A DNA stretch of 64,000 nt from Planctomycetaceae bacterium (GTDB lineage Bacteria > Planctomycetota > Planctomycetia > Planctomycetales > Planctomycetaceae). Positions 34,666 through 42,809 of this stretch are shown here, one piece after another. Below the pieces are notes generated by a model. It searched no databases. It saw only the letters and a program-made list of their open reading frames with translations, and was not told the DNA's origin. Every line of letters starts with the position of its first letter. Position 1 is the stretch's first letter. Made by a program: the position numbers and the translations under genes. The stretch lies in contig JAKFWC010000022.1 in the NCBI GenBank assembly GCA_021732975.1, positions 81,255 to 145,254 on the forward strand, written 5' to 3'.

Positions 34666-37600
34666 TCACCGGCGGAGTTTGAGCCACTCGGCAAGCGATT
34701 TCCTGGGTTTGTCGCCGGCGCTGAACTGTGGATAAACAGGCACAGTCACCACGGTTGTCGGAAGAGTTACAGCGGACTGCTTCTGGTCAATGACAACCGG
34801 TGTTGTCGACACGCTTACCGGTTGGGAAATCGTGGTTGTCGGATCGACCAAGCGGGTCGCGGCTCGACCGGCCGAGGGAATTGTCCCAGAAGAATTCACG
34901 TAGATCGTGATCGTGCCAGTCGTTGAAAGTGAAGGCGAACCGTTGTCCGTCACACGGATACCGAGCGTATATTTCCCCGACGAAGTAACGCTCGACGCCG
35001 TTTTCACGGTGATAACGCCCGTGGTGGCATTGATCGCAAAGACCGGTTTGTTAGAACTCCCGTTGCCGGAAACAATCGCATAGGTGCGAGTCTGGCCCAC
35101 ATCCGGATCGCTGGAGACCACCGTCCCCACCACCGTGCCGGCCTTGGATTTCGTCTTCACGGCAAACGCTTGCGCCGCCAACACCGGCGTTTCATTCACA
35201 TTTAGCAGATTGATCGTCACGAGGGCGGAACCGGACCGCGCCGGCGAACCATTGTCGGTGGCAGTGACCGTTAACGCAAACTGCGGTGTCGCTTCAAAAT
35301 TGAGGGCCGCCGTGTTGCTCACGGTAAGCACTCCTGTCGTGGGATTGATCGCGAAGGCGTTGTTGGGATTGCCTCCCGTGATGGCAAACGTACGAGTCTG
35401 ACCGGCGTCGGGATCGGTCGCCGTGATCGTCCCAATGACCGTGCCATTAGCACGATTTTCGTCGACCGCGAACGTCGCGGGGTTCACCGTCGGCGCTTCA
35501 TTCACGTTGAGAAGATCAATGGCCACGACCGCGGAACCACTTCGTACCGGACTGCCGTTGTCGGTCACCGTAATGGTGAGAGTGTAGCTTGGCGTCGTCT
35601 CGAAATTCAGCGCCGCGGTGTTGTTGACGGTCAGCACACCGGTAATGGAATTGATCGCAAAGGCACTGTTGGAATTGCCGCTCGTGATCGCAAATGTACG
35701 CGATTGACCAACATCCGGATCGGTTGCAGCAACCGTTCCGACCACGGTTCCGTTTGCACTGTTTTCGTTCACATTCCAGGTCGCGGAAGACACAACCGGG
35801 GCTTCATTCACATTGGTGAGTTGAATCGTCACAGCCGCTGCCGATGTCTGCGCGGGATTGCCGTTGTCGGTCGCGGTTACTGTCAGATTGAAGACCGGCG
35901 TCGTCTCGAAGTTCAGTGCAGCAGGATTGCTAACCGTCACCGCACCCGTGGTGGGATGGACGGCGAAGGCATTGTTCACGTTGCCGCCGGTGATTGCGTA
36001 CGTCAACGATTGGCCTGCATCGGGATCCGTCGCCGTGACGGTGCCCACGGTCGCTCCCGCGGCGGCGTTTTCGGCGATTGAGAACGACCGGTTGGGCGTT
36101 ACCGGCGCTTCATTCATGTTGGTGATGTTGATGGTGATCGGCGCGACCGTTCCCAGTACCGGTGTGCCGTTGTCGTCCGCCTGGACGCCGAGTTCGATAC
36201 TCGTGCGGGACTCGAAGTCGAGCAGCGCACCGTTCGCCACCGTGATCTGCCCCGTGGCCGGATTGATGGCAAAAGCACCAGGCACCGGCGACGCAAGAAT
36301 GCGATAAGTCAACGATTGACCCTGATCGACATCGGCCGCGATGACCGTGCCGACCACTGTGCCATTTGCGGCATTCTCCGACACGGCAAAGGTCTGATCC
36401 GACATCGTCGGCGACTCATTTGTGTCGGTGATATTGACGGTGACGACTGCATCGGCCGAACGCGATGGATTGCCATTATCGGTTGCCCGCACGGTCAGCG
36501 TCACACTGCCAACCGTTTCGTAGTCCAGCAGGAACGCATTGGACACGAGAATCCGTCCCGTGGCCGGCATGATCATGAACGCGTCGGGCAACGAAGTCGA
36601 GACGATCGAGAAGGTCACCGACTGACCGGCATCCTGATCGAAGGCGATCACATCCCCCACCGTCGACCCCTGATTGAGATACTCACGGATCGCGAAGGTC
36701 TGACTGGCAACCACCGGCGCGTCATTCGCATTGGTGATGGCGATGGTCACCTGGGCAGGAGCCCCTTGCGTAGGCGTCCCGTCGTCGACTGCCGCCACGT
36801 AGAGCGTGACACTCTGCACCGCCTCGTAGTCCAGCAATGCGCCGTCAGCCACGGTGATCTGACCAGTCGCAGCATTAAGGGCGAAGGCTTCCGGTAACGA
36901 ACTGTCGACGAGTACGTAGTTCAACGTCTGCCCGGCATCAACATCCGCGGCGACGACACTCCCCACCACCGAACCATTCGCAGTATTCTCGACGATGGAG
37001 AACGATTGGTTGACGATCGTCGGGGCCTCATTCACATCGTTCATTGTGATCGTGACCGGGAACGAGGTCGACAACACCGGGTTGCCGTTGTCGGTCGCGG
37101 TGACCGTCAGGCTCACCGTGGCTCCGGCTTCGTAATTCAGCAGCGAGCCATCCTGCACATAAATCGCTCCATATTCCGGGACAATCGCGAAGGCCCCCGG
37201 ATGCGTGCTACTCGTAATCGCGAATGTAAGCGTTTGTCCGAAGTCGGGATCGAAGGCATTCATGGTGCCGATGAACGTCAATTCGACAGCATTTTCATCC
37301 ACGGTGAAGACCGGTGCGAATAGAATTGGAGCTTCATTCACATCGTTGATCTGGAGCGTGATGGTACTCGCCGTGTAGAGGCTGCCGTCCGACACACCGA
37401 CGAAGATTTCCAGCGTGGGCGTGTTCTCAAAATTGAAGGGGGTGTTGTCGGTCACTGTCAGTTCACCGGTGGCTGGATTGATGACCAGCGCACCGTTCGT
37501 GTTCGTGATCAGTTGATAGGTCAGCGTCTGGCCGGCATCCGGGTCAACCGCCACAACTTGCCCAATCGACGTGCCAACCGCGGGGTTTTCATCCACGCTC

Positions 37601-40600
37601 AGTACCGCCGTAGTGATCCGCGGGACTTCGTTGCTATCCGTCAGGTTAACCGTCACCGTGGCAGAAGACGACCGCGTCGGATTGCCGCTATCGGTCGCAG
37701 TCACCGTTAAAACCACGCTGCTGGTCTGTTCAAAGTCCAATGTGGAATTATCGACCAGGAGGAGTTCGCCGGTTGCGCTATTGATCGCGAACGCACCCGG
37801 ATGGGTGGAACCGACGATCGCATAGGTCAGCGACTGTTCGGCATCGCCGTCCGTCGCGACAACGTAACCCAAGCTGGCGGTCGGCGGCTGATTCTCGGCA
37901 ACGCTGAACGATTGATTCGAAATCGATGGGGTATCTTCCACGGAATTCACGGTCAACAGCACGGTGGCCGGGTACGAAGTCAACGCCCCATCGCCGACGA
38001 TGTAAGTGAAGTAGTCCCCGCCATGGTAATTGGCTTCGGGCGTGTAGCTGAAGGTACCGTTCGGATTCAGCACCACCGTGCCGTGCTGCGGTGTATTGAC
38101 CAAAGCGGCGTAGAGACCGTGGCCTTCGACATCAAAGTCGTTCGTCAGCACCCCGGCGGGTCCACCGGCTGCATAGTTGTATTGCACAGTGCCGCGCAGC
38201 GCCGGCGTGGAACCTTCGGAATGCTGCTCGAACGACGCGGAGAAGCTCTGCAACTGGCCCAGGGCGGAGAACGAAATCGCATTGATCGTAAAGAATCCCG
38301 TCAGCGTGTTGCTGCCCCGCCCTTGTCCCGTCACACTCAGTCCCGGCGTCCCTTCGGGATTAAACGGGTAGCGCACGGCCCCTGTGTAGGTGCCAACGGC
38401 CAGCGGCACGTTGCTTCCGGGCGATTCAAACGAGAAGTCCCAATAGTCGGAACTGTTTCCCGGATTCTGATACCGCACGCGGACGTAGCTGGCATTATTA
38501 AAGGCCGTCGCTGTGATGCCGGAAGAGAGGTTGTACGACCGGCCTTGTCCAATGTAATCGCCCGGGTCGCTCGTCATCTGAATGTTCGTGACCGGTTGCG
38601 ACGCCAGCGATGTCGTCAAAACCTGGTCTTCCTCGAGCGTGTATTCGTCATCGACCGCGACCGGGGGATCGTTCACCGCTTGAACGTTGATCGTCACCGT
38701 GGCGATGTTGGAATCGGTCCGCCCATCAAAGGCTTTGAACTGGAAGGAATCGGGCCCGAAGTAATTGAAGTTCGGCGTGTAGACGAACGTCCCATCCGGA
38801 CTGAACTCAACTTGCCCATGAGCGGCATTGGCGACGAGCATGTAAAGCAACGGATCGCCGTCGGCATCGGTCGCCATCACGACCCCGGATTGACTGGTGT
38901 CTTCGCTGGTGGAAAGATTCGTTGGTTGCGCGATCGGGGCGACGTTCGTGTCGTTATCCGACACGGAAAGCGTATCGTCGAGGGAAATGTATCCGGCCGC
39001 CGTTGCACGAATCGTGACCACTTGCGTCCCGTCGGTGATCTCGTCGTCGACCGCATCCATGGCAAACGTGGCGGACGCCTGTCCCGCGGGAATGACCACC
39101 GTCGCAGGCACGGTCAGTTCGGTGGGATCGGTGCTGAGCAACGAAACCGTCAGATCCGCGAAGAGATCGCTTGTATTGCTCCGCGTAACAGTCCCCACGA
39201 CCGCGGCGACACCGGCATTCTCCGCGACCGTGGAAGGGCCGATGGACACGCTGAGTGTCTCATGATCGGTGACGCTCAGCGTATCGCGCGCGGGAGAAAC
39301 TGTGCTGACATTCAGCCGCCCCACACGCATGTCGTTGCTGTAACCGGCGAGGAACACCAACTGGCCCGACGAATTCAGTTCCCCCGCGCGCACTTCTTCC
39401 CAGATTGTGTTGGACCAGTTCGGGAGGATGAGTGTGCCATCACCATCGAAGGACGCGTCGAGTGTTCCGTCGGTGTGGAAGCGGGCAAAACCCAGATCGC
39501 GGCCGTTGCCGGAGACGAACGCCCCGCCCATCACCAGAATGCGTCCATCCGGTTGCACCACGACATCGTTCGCATAATCGGTCAGCCCGTTGAAATCGAG
39601 CGTGGCGAGTCCATCTCCGCTGAATGTCGTATCCAATGAGCCGTCGGGGTTCAGGCGGACGACCACCCAGTTTTCGTTAGTCCCGGAACCGGACGTATCG
39701 TAACCGACGAGAATCAGTTTCCCGTCCGTCTGTAGAACGGCGCTTTTGGGAACACCGGATGACGACCCCGACGGATTGGTGTCGATCACCTGCAGACCCG
39801 CCGTGCCGAAGCTCGAATCGATCGTACCGTCAGCGAGATAGCGTGCGGCGAGGAACGTCGAGTAAGCGGAACCGATCGGATCCCCACCACCGGCGACGAG
39901 GATCCGTCCGTCATTCTGGATCATCACGGTGCGGAAGTAAGCGAATTCCATCCCCGGCTGCGCCGTCAGGACGATGCCGCCCGTGCCGAAGGAAGCATCG
40001 AGCGCACCGCTGGGCGTCATCCGCGCCAGAAGCGTGCTGTTGCCTTCGGCACCCGCGAGGAGAATCGAGCCGTCCGACAAAAGGGCGACATCGTGAATGT
40101 TGGTGTGCGTCGTCCGTTCGAGACGAACGATGCCGCCATTGCCGAAGCTGGTGTCCAACGACCCGTTGGCGTTGTAGCGTACCACGGTGAGGTCATCCCA
40201 GATCGTGCTCCCTCCCGAGACATGACCGATGGCGATGATCTTGCCATCGGGCTGGAGTGCGAGCGATGTGGGTGCCACGCGGGTGGCGTTCGAGAACGTG
40301 GTAGTGACCACGCCCGATGCACCGAAAGAATTGTCGTTGTTACCGTTGGCAAGTTTCCGCGTCAGGCTCCAGCTATAATCGGGGCTGGGAGCCTGGGAAA
40401 ACGAAAGAATCGCGCCGTCGGGTTGAAGCACCAGATCCGGGTTGGCAGACGAAAGACTGTACGACAGACGCGTCGCCGAATATCCGGTCCCACCGAAATT
40501 CAAATCCAGACCGATGGGTCCAGCCGCGGTCGAGGAATACGTATATCCCGACGCCGATGCCGTAATCTGCAGCGATTGTGTCCCATCGAGCAATTGATCG

Positions 40601-40950
40601 TCGGCTGGCATCACCAGGAAATTCGCCGATGACGCTCCCGCGGCAATGGTGACCGTCGCCGGTACCGTGGCTTCCGACAGGTCGCTGCTGGTAAGGCTGA
40701 CCGTTACGGCTTGAGACAAATCCGCATCGGTCCGTTGTACGGTCGCGGGGAGTCCATTCGAAAGGGCGAATTCACTCATGGTGGGCGCACTGATCACGAC
40801 GGTCAGTGTGGGCGTGCCGGCGAGCAGCACGCGTGATTCCATCGCTTCGACTCGGGGAATGCGACTGTTTCGTCGCCGGGCTCGCGCGGCTTTCGCGCAA
40901 GCGGAACGGGCCCAGAACTGACGCAGCAGGTCGAACCAGTTGAAGCGCAT
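34666..40950 (-). CDS. Giant secreted repeat protein: Calx-beta, delta-60 and cadherin domains
   Basis: 2094 residues. The N-terminus has basic residues and IPRVEAMESRVLLAG (about 32-46), the planctomycete LEPR-type export or anchoring region. Then Calx-beta (about 48-140), a delta-60 block (about 143-555; repeats such as LQPDGKIIAIGHV ... GSLDTSFGNGG, probably a beta-propeller), a second Calx-beta, two Ig-like/VCBS-type domains (about 667-1000) and ten cadherin-like repeats of about 100 residues (1005-2015; VDEN...G, INP-TG-LTV, LTVTATDNG). The tail is Pro/Thr-rich. It probably mediates Ca-dependent adhesion or forms an envelope or holdfast layer. The last cadherin units are nearly identical, showing recent duplication. 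Confidence 0.88.
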   Translation of the reverse strand: MRFNWFDLLRQFWARSACAKAARARRRNSRIPRVEAMESRVLLAGTPTLTVVISAPTMSEFALSNGLPATVQRTDADLSQAVTVSLTSSDLSEATVPATVTIAAGASSANFLVMPADDQLLDGTQSLQITASASGYTYSSTAAGPIGLDLNFGGTGYSATRLSYSLSSANPDLVLQPDGAILSFSQAPSPDYSWSLTRKLANGNNDNSFGASGVVTTTFSNATRVAPTSLALQPDGKIIAIGHVSGGSTIWDDLTVVRYNANGSLDTSFGNGGIVRLERTTHTNIHDVALLSDGSILLAGAEGNSTLLARMTPSGALDASFGTGGIVLTAQPGMEFAYFRTVMIQNDGRILVAGGGDPIGSAYSTFLAARYLADGTIDSSFGTAGLQVIDTNPSGSSSGVPKSAVLQTDGKLILVGYDTSGSGTNENWVVVRLNPDGSLDTTFSGDGLATLDFNGLTDYANDVVVQPDGRILVMGGAFVSGNGRDLGFARFHTDGTLDASFDGDGTLILPNWSNTIWEEVRAGELNSSGQLVFLAGYSNDMRVGRLNVSTVSPARDTLSVTDHETLSVSIGPSTVAENAGVAAVVGTVTRSNTSDLFADLTVSLLSTDPTELTVPATVVIPAGQASATFAMDAVDDEITDGTQVVTIRATAAGYISLDDTLSVSDNDTNVAPIAQPTNLSTSEDTSQSGVVMATDADGDPLLYMLVANAAHGQVEFSPDGTFVYTPNFNYFGPDSFQFKAFDGRTDSNIATVTINVQAVNDPPVAVDDEYTLEEDQVLTTSLASQPVTNIQMTSDPGDYIGQGRSYNLSSGITATAFNNASYVRVRYQNPGNSSDYWDFSFESPGSNVPLAVGTYTGAVRYPFNPEGTPGLSVTGQGRGSNTLTGFFTINAISFSALGQLQSFSASFEQHSEGSTPALRGTVQYNYAAGGPAGVLTNDFDVEGHGLYAALVNTPQHGTVVLNPNGTFSYTPEANYHGGDYFTYIVGDGALTSYPATVLLTVNSVEDTPSISNQSFSVAENQPPTASLGYVVATDGDAEQSLTYAIVGSTHPGAFAINSATGELLLVDNSTLDFEQTSSVVLTVTATDSGNPTRSSSATVTVNLTDSNEVPRITTAVLSVDENPAVGTSIGQVVAVDPDAGQTLTYQLITNTNGALVINPATGELTVTDNTPFNFENTPTLEIFVGVSDGSLYTASTITLQINDVNEAPILFAPVFTVDENAVELTFIGTMNAFDPDFGQTLTFAITSSTHPGAFAIVPEYGAIYVQDGSLLNYEAGATVSLTVTATDNGNPVLSTSFPVTITMNDVNEAPTIVNQSFSIVENTANGSVVGSVVAADVDAGQTLNYVLVDSSLPEAFALNAATGQITVADGALLDYEAVQSVTLYVAAVDDGTPTQGAPAQVTIAITNANDAPVVASQTFAIREYLNQGSTVGDVIAFDQDAGQSVTFSIVSTSLPDAFMIMPATGRILVSNAFLLDYETVGSVTLTVRATDNGNPSRSADAVVTVNITDTNESPTMSDQTFAVSENAANGTVVGTVIAADVDQGQSLTYRILASPVPGAFAINPATGQITVANGALLDFESRTSIELGVQADDNGTPVLGTVAPITINITNMNEAPVTPNRSFSIAENAAAGATVGTVTATDPDAGQSLTYAITGGNVNNAFAVHPTTGAVTVSNPAALNFETTPVFNLTVTATDNGNPAQTSAAAVTIQLTNVNEAPVVSSATWNVNENSANGTVVGTVAATDPDVGQSRTFAITSGNSNSAFAINSITGVLTVNNTAALNFETTPSYTLTITVTDNGSPVRSGSAVVAIDLLNVNEAPTVNPATFAVDENRANGTVIGTITATDPDAGQTRTFAITGGNPNNAFAINPTTGVLTVSNTAALNFEATPQFALTVTATDNGSPARSGSALVTINLLNVNETPVLAAQAFAVKTKSKAGTVVGTVVSSDPDVGQTRTYAIVSGNGSSNKPVFAINATTGVITVKTASSVTSSGKYTLGIRVTDNGSPSLSTTGTITIYVNSSGTIPSAGRAATRLVDPTTTISQPVSVSTTPVVIDQKQSAVTLPTTVVTVPVYPQFSAGDKPRKSLAEWLKLRR

Positions 40951-41307
40951 GGCTGGTCTTCCTCAAACGTGATGACGAATATGAAATGATCGAGGAGTGG
41001 AGCTGACAGTTTTGAGAGAGTAATGCCGCTTTTCGATTCGTTCAAGATTCAACGATGAAAAGTGTCTTCACAGTTTTTGAGGCCGGATTATGAGCGATAT
41101 TGGTAGTTACTCGCATCCGTCTCGACATCTCCTTCTGCAACGAGCACGCGGCGCGCATGAGGTGATCATCAATCTGGGGCTCGAGACCAGCTTCGCCGCT
41201 GGACGATAAGACTGTCCCCCATCGAAAGTGCACTCGACGACAATAATGCCGAAGGAGATTCCTTCGGCCTTTTCCATTTTGCCCGCAGCAAGACTGCGGT
41301 GCGGCTC
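40951..41307. other. Intergenic region with the giant gene's promoter
   Basis: Upstream of the giant gene and downstream of a DUF1501 gene. Apart from the hairpin at 41248-41268 I see no gene or repeat; the AT-richer stretch 40970-41100 should hold the giant gene's promoter. Confidence 0.45.
41248..41268. terminator. Terminator at the end of the sulfatase-cytochrome-DUF1501 operon
   Basis: GCCGAAGGA (41248-41256) and TCCTTCGGC (41260-41268) around loop GAT. On the plus strand CTTTTCCATTTT follows; on the minus strand ATTATTG follows. It lies 40 bases beyond the DUF1501 stop on the minus strand. Confidence 0.75.
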
Positions 41308-42693
41308 TCAGGCCAAGATTTCGGTCGCGACCTTTCCGGCAACATCGGTGAGGCGGAAGTCGCGGCCGGCGTAGGGGTAGGTGAGCAGTTCGTGATCGAG
41401 GCCCATGAGCGCGAGCAGCGTAGCGTGGAGGTCGTTGGTGTGCATGCGGCCGTCGATGGCGTGCGTGCCGAATTCGTCGGTCGCGCCGTAGGAGAAGCCC
41501 GGTTTGACGCCCGCGCCGGCGAACCACATCGGATAGCCGGTAATGTTGTGATCGCGGCCATCCGGTCCCTGGGCGGTTGGTAACCGGCCGAATTCACTGC
41601 CGAAGAGGACCAGCGTTTCGTTGAGCAACCCGCGCTGTTCGAGATCCGCGAGCAACGCCGCCGTCGGCTGATCGGTCGCCTTTGAGTTAGCGATCAACCC
41701 CTTGTGCAGGTTGTTGTGATGATCCCAGCCGGATTGACGGATCTCGACGAACCGCACTCCGGCTTCGCTCAATCGGCGGGCCATTAAGCACTGTCGGGCG
41801 AAGCTTCCCGCGGGACCGGGTTTCACACCGTAAGCCTCGCGGACCGCTTCCGGCTCTTGGGAAATGTCGAGCAGTTCGGGGACTTCGCCCTGCATCTTGA
41901 AGGCGAGTTCGTAGGATTGAATGACGCCGTCCAATTCGTGCGGGGCACCGGATGACGCCTGCAGGCCGCGGTTCATTTCCTGAATGAGATCGATCTGCTT
42001 GCGTTGTAGCGTGATGTCGTTCTGCGCCTGCAGATTGGCGAGGAAGCCGACATCGTTGATCCGCGTCCCCTGAAAGTGCGCTGGCAAGAATGCGCTGCCG
42101 TAGTTCACTGCACCGCCGAAGTTCGGAGACGGGTTGATGGTGATGTAACCGGGCAGATCCTGATTCTCGGTACCAAGACCGTAGAGCAACCACGCCCCCA
42201 TCGACGGTCGTGTGACCGAGGCGATGGCTGCTCCGGTGTGAAGTTGGATCACCGCTTGCGGATGTGCGGGAGTATCGGTGTGCAGGCCGCGGATGAAGCA
42301 GAGCTTGTCAACGTGCCGGGCGACGTGGGGATACAGCTCGGAAACCCATGTGCCGGTTTCGCCGTACTGTTGGAATCCGAATTTGGACGCGACGAGTTTG
42401 CCGCCCCCGGGGCCGGATTTGCCGTCGTTGGCTTGCAACGTGGGCTTGTAGTCGAAGGTGTCGACATGCGACATCGCCCCTTCCATAAAGAGGAAGATGA
42501 TGCGTTTCGCCTTCGCTGAGAACTGCTGCGGTTTCGGTGCCAGCGGTGTCCGTTGACCGGCCGCCAAGGCCCGTTGTTGCAAACTGAGCATCCCGGCGAG
42601 GGCGACCGAGCCGAAGCCAATGCCCGATGATTTGAGGAGTTCCCGCCGGGACAACGGCTGTGTGGCATTCAGGACGGGGAGCAGGTCGGTCAT
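41308..42693 (-). CDS. DUF1501 family protein (Tat-exported), copy 2
   Basis: 461 residues. A twin-arginine leader (LSRRELLKSSGIGFGSVALAGML) is followed by the DUF1501 fold (RIIFLFMEGAMSHVDTFDYKP, GSEFGRLPTAQGPDGRDHN, GRDFRLTDVAGKVATEILA). It is a diverged paralogue of the gene at 28629. ATG 42693 directly precedes the Tat leader; an upstream open stretch to 42867 runs through a repeat and is not coding. It is the last gene of an operon with sulfatase and cytochrome genes. Confidence 0.88.
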   Translation of the reverse strand: MTDLLPVLNATQPLSRRELLKSSGIGFGSVALAGMLSLQQRALAAGQRTPLAPKPQQFSAKAKRIIFLFMEGAMSHVDTFDYKPTLQANDGKSGPGGGKLVASKFGFQQYGETGTWVSELYPHVARHVDKLCFIRGLHTDTPAHPQAVIQLHTGAAIASVTRPSMGAWLLYGLGTENQDLPGYITINPSPNFGGAVNYGSAFLPAHFQGTRINDVGFLANLQAQNDITLQRKQIDLIQEMNRGLQASSGAPHELDGVIQSYELAFKMQGEVPELLDISQEPEAVREAYGVKPGPAGSFARQCLMARRLSEAGVRFVEIRQSGWDHHNNLHKGLIANSKATDQPTAALLADLEQRGLLNETLVLFGSEFGRLPTAQGPDGRDHNITGYPMWFAGAGVKPGFSYGATDEFGTHAIDGRMHTNDLHATLLALMGLDHELLTYPYAGRDFRLTDVAGKVATEILA

Positions 42694-42731
42694 CGAAACA
42701 TCCTTGGAATCGGGGATGTAGGTGTCTTTGT

Positions 42732-42796
42732 GTGCCACGGCCGTGCGAAGTAGCAAAACGCGTTCATCAATCGCACGACCGACACGGCCGTGGCAC
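42732..42796. repeat. Family B inverted-repeat element, copy 3
   Basis: Arms GTGCCACGGCCGTG (42732-42745) and CACGGCCGTGGCAC (42783-42796); the left arm has lost the TCGGCCG segment seen in copies 1 and 2, while the right arm keeps more of it. It sits 13 bases after the stop of the cytochrome gene (42810, minus), inside the operon. Confidence 0.85.
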
Positions 42797-42809
42797 GCCG
42801 AATTGGTCG

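Noticed and set aside
34900..38000. Possible CRISPR array or satellite repeats
   Set aside because: Periodicity is about 300 bases and keeps the reading frame; these are cadherin-like protein modules.
37801..39639. 612-codon frame on the plus strand opposite the giant gene
   Set aside because: It is antisense to well-formed repeat domains and has Arg/His-rich shadow composition without any domain.
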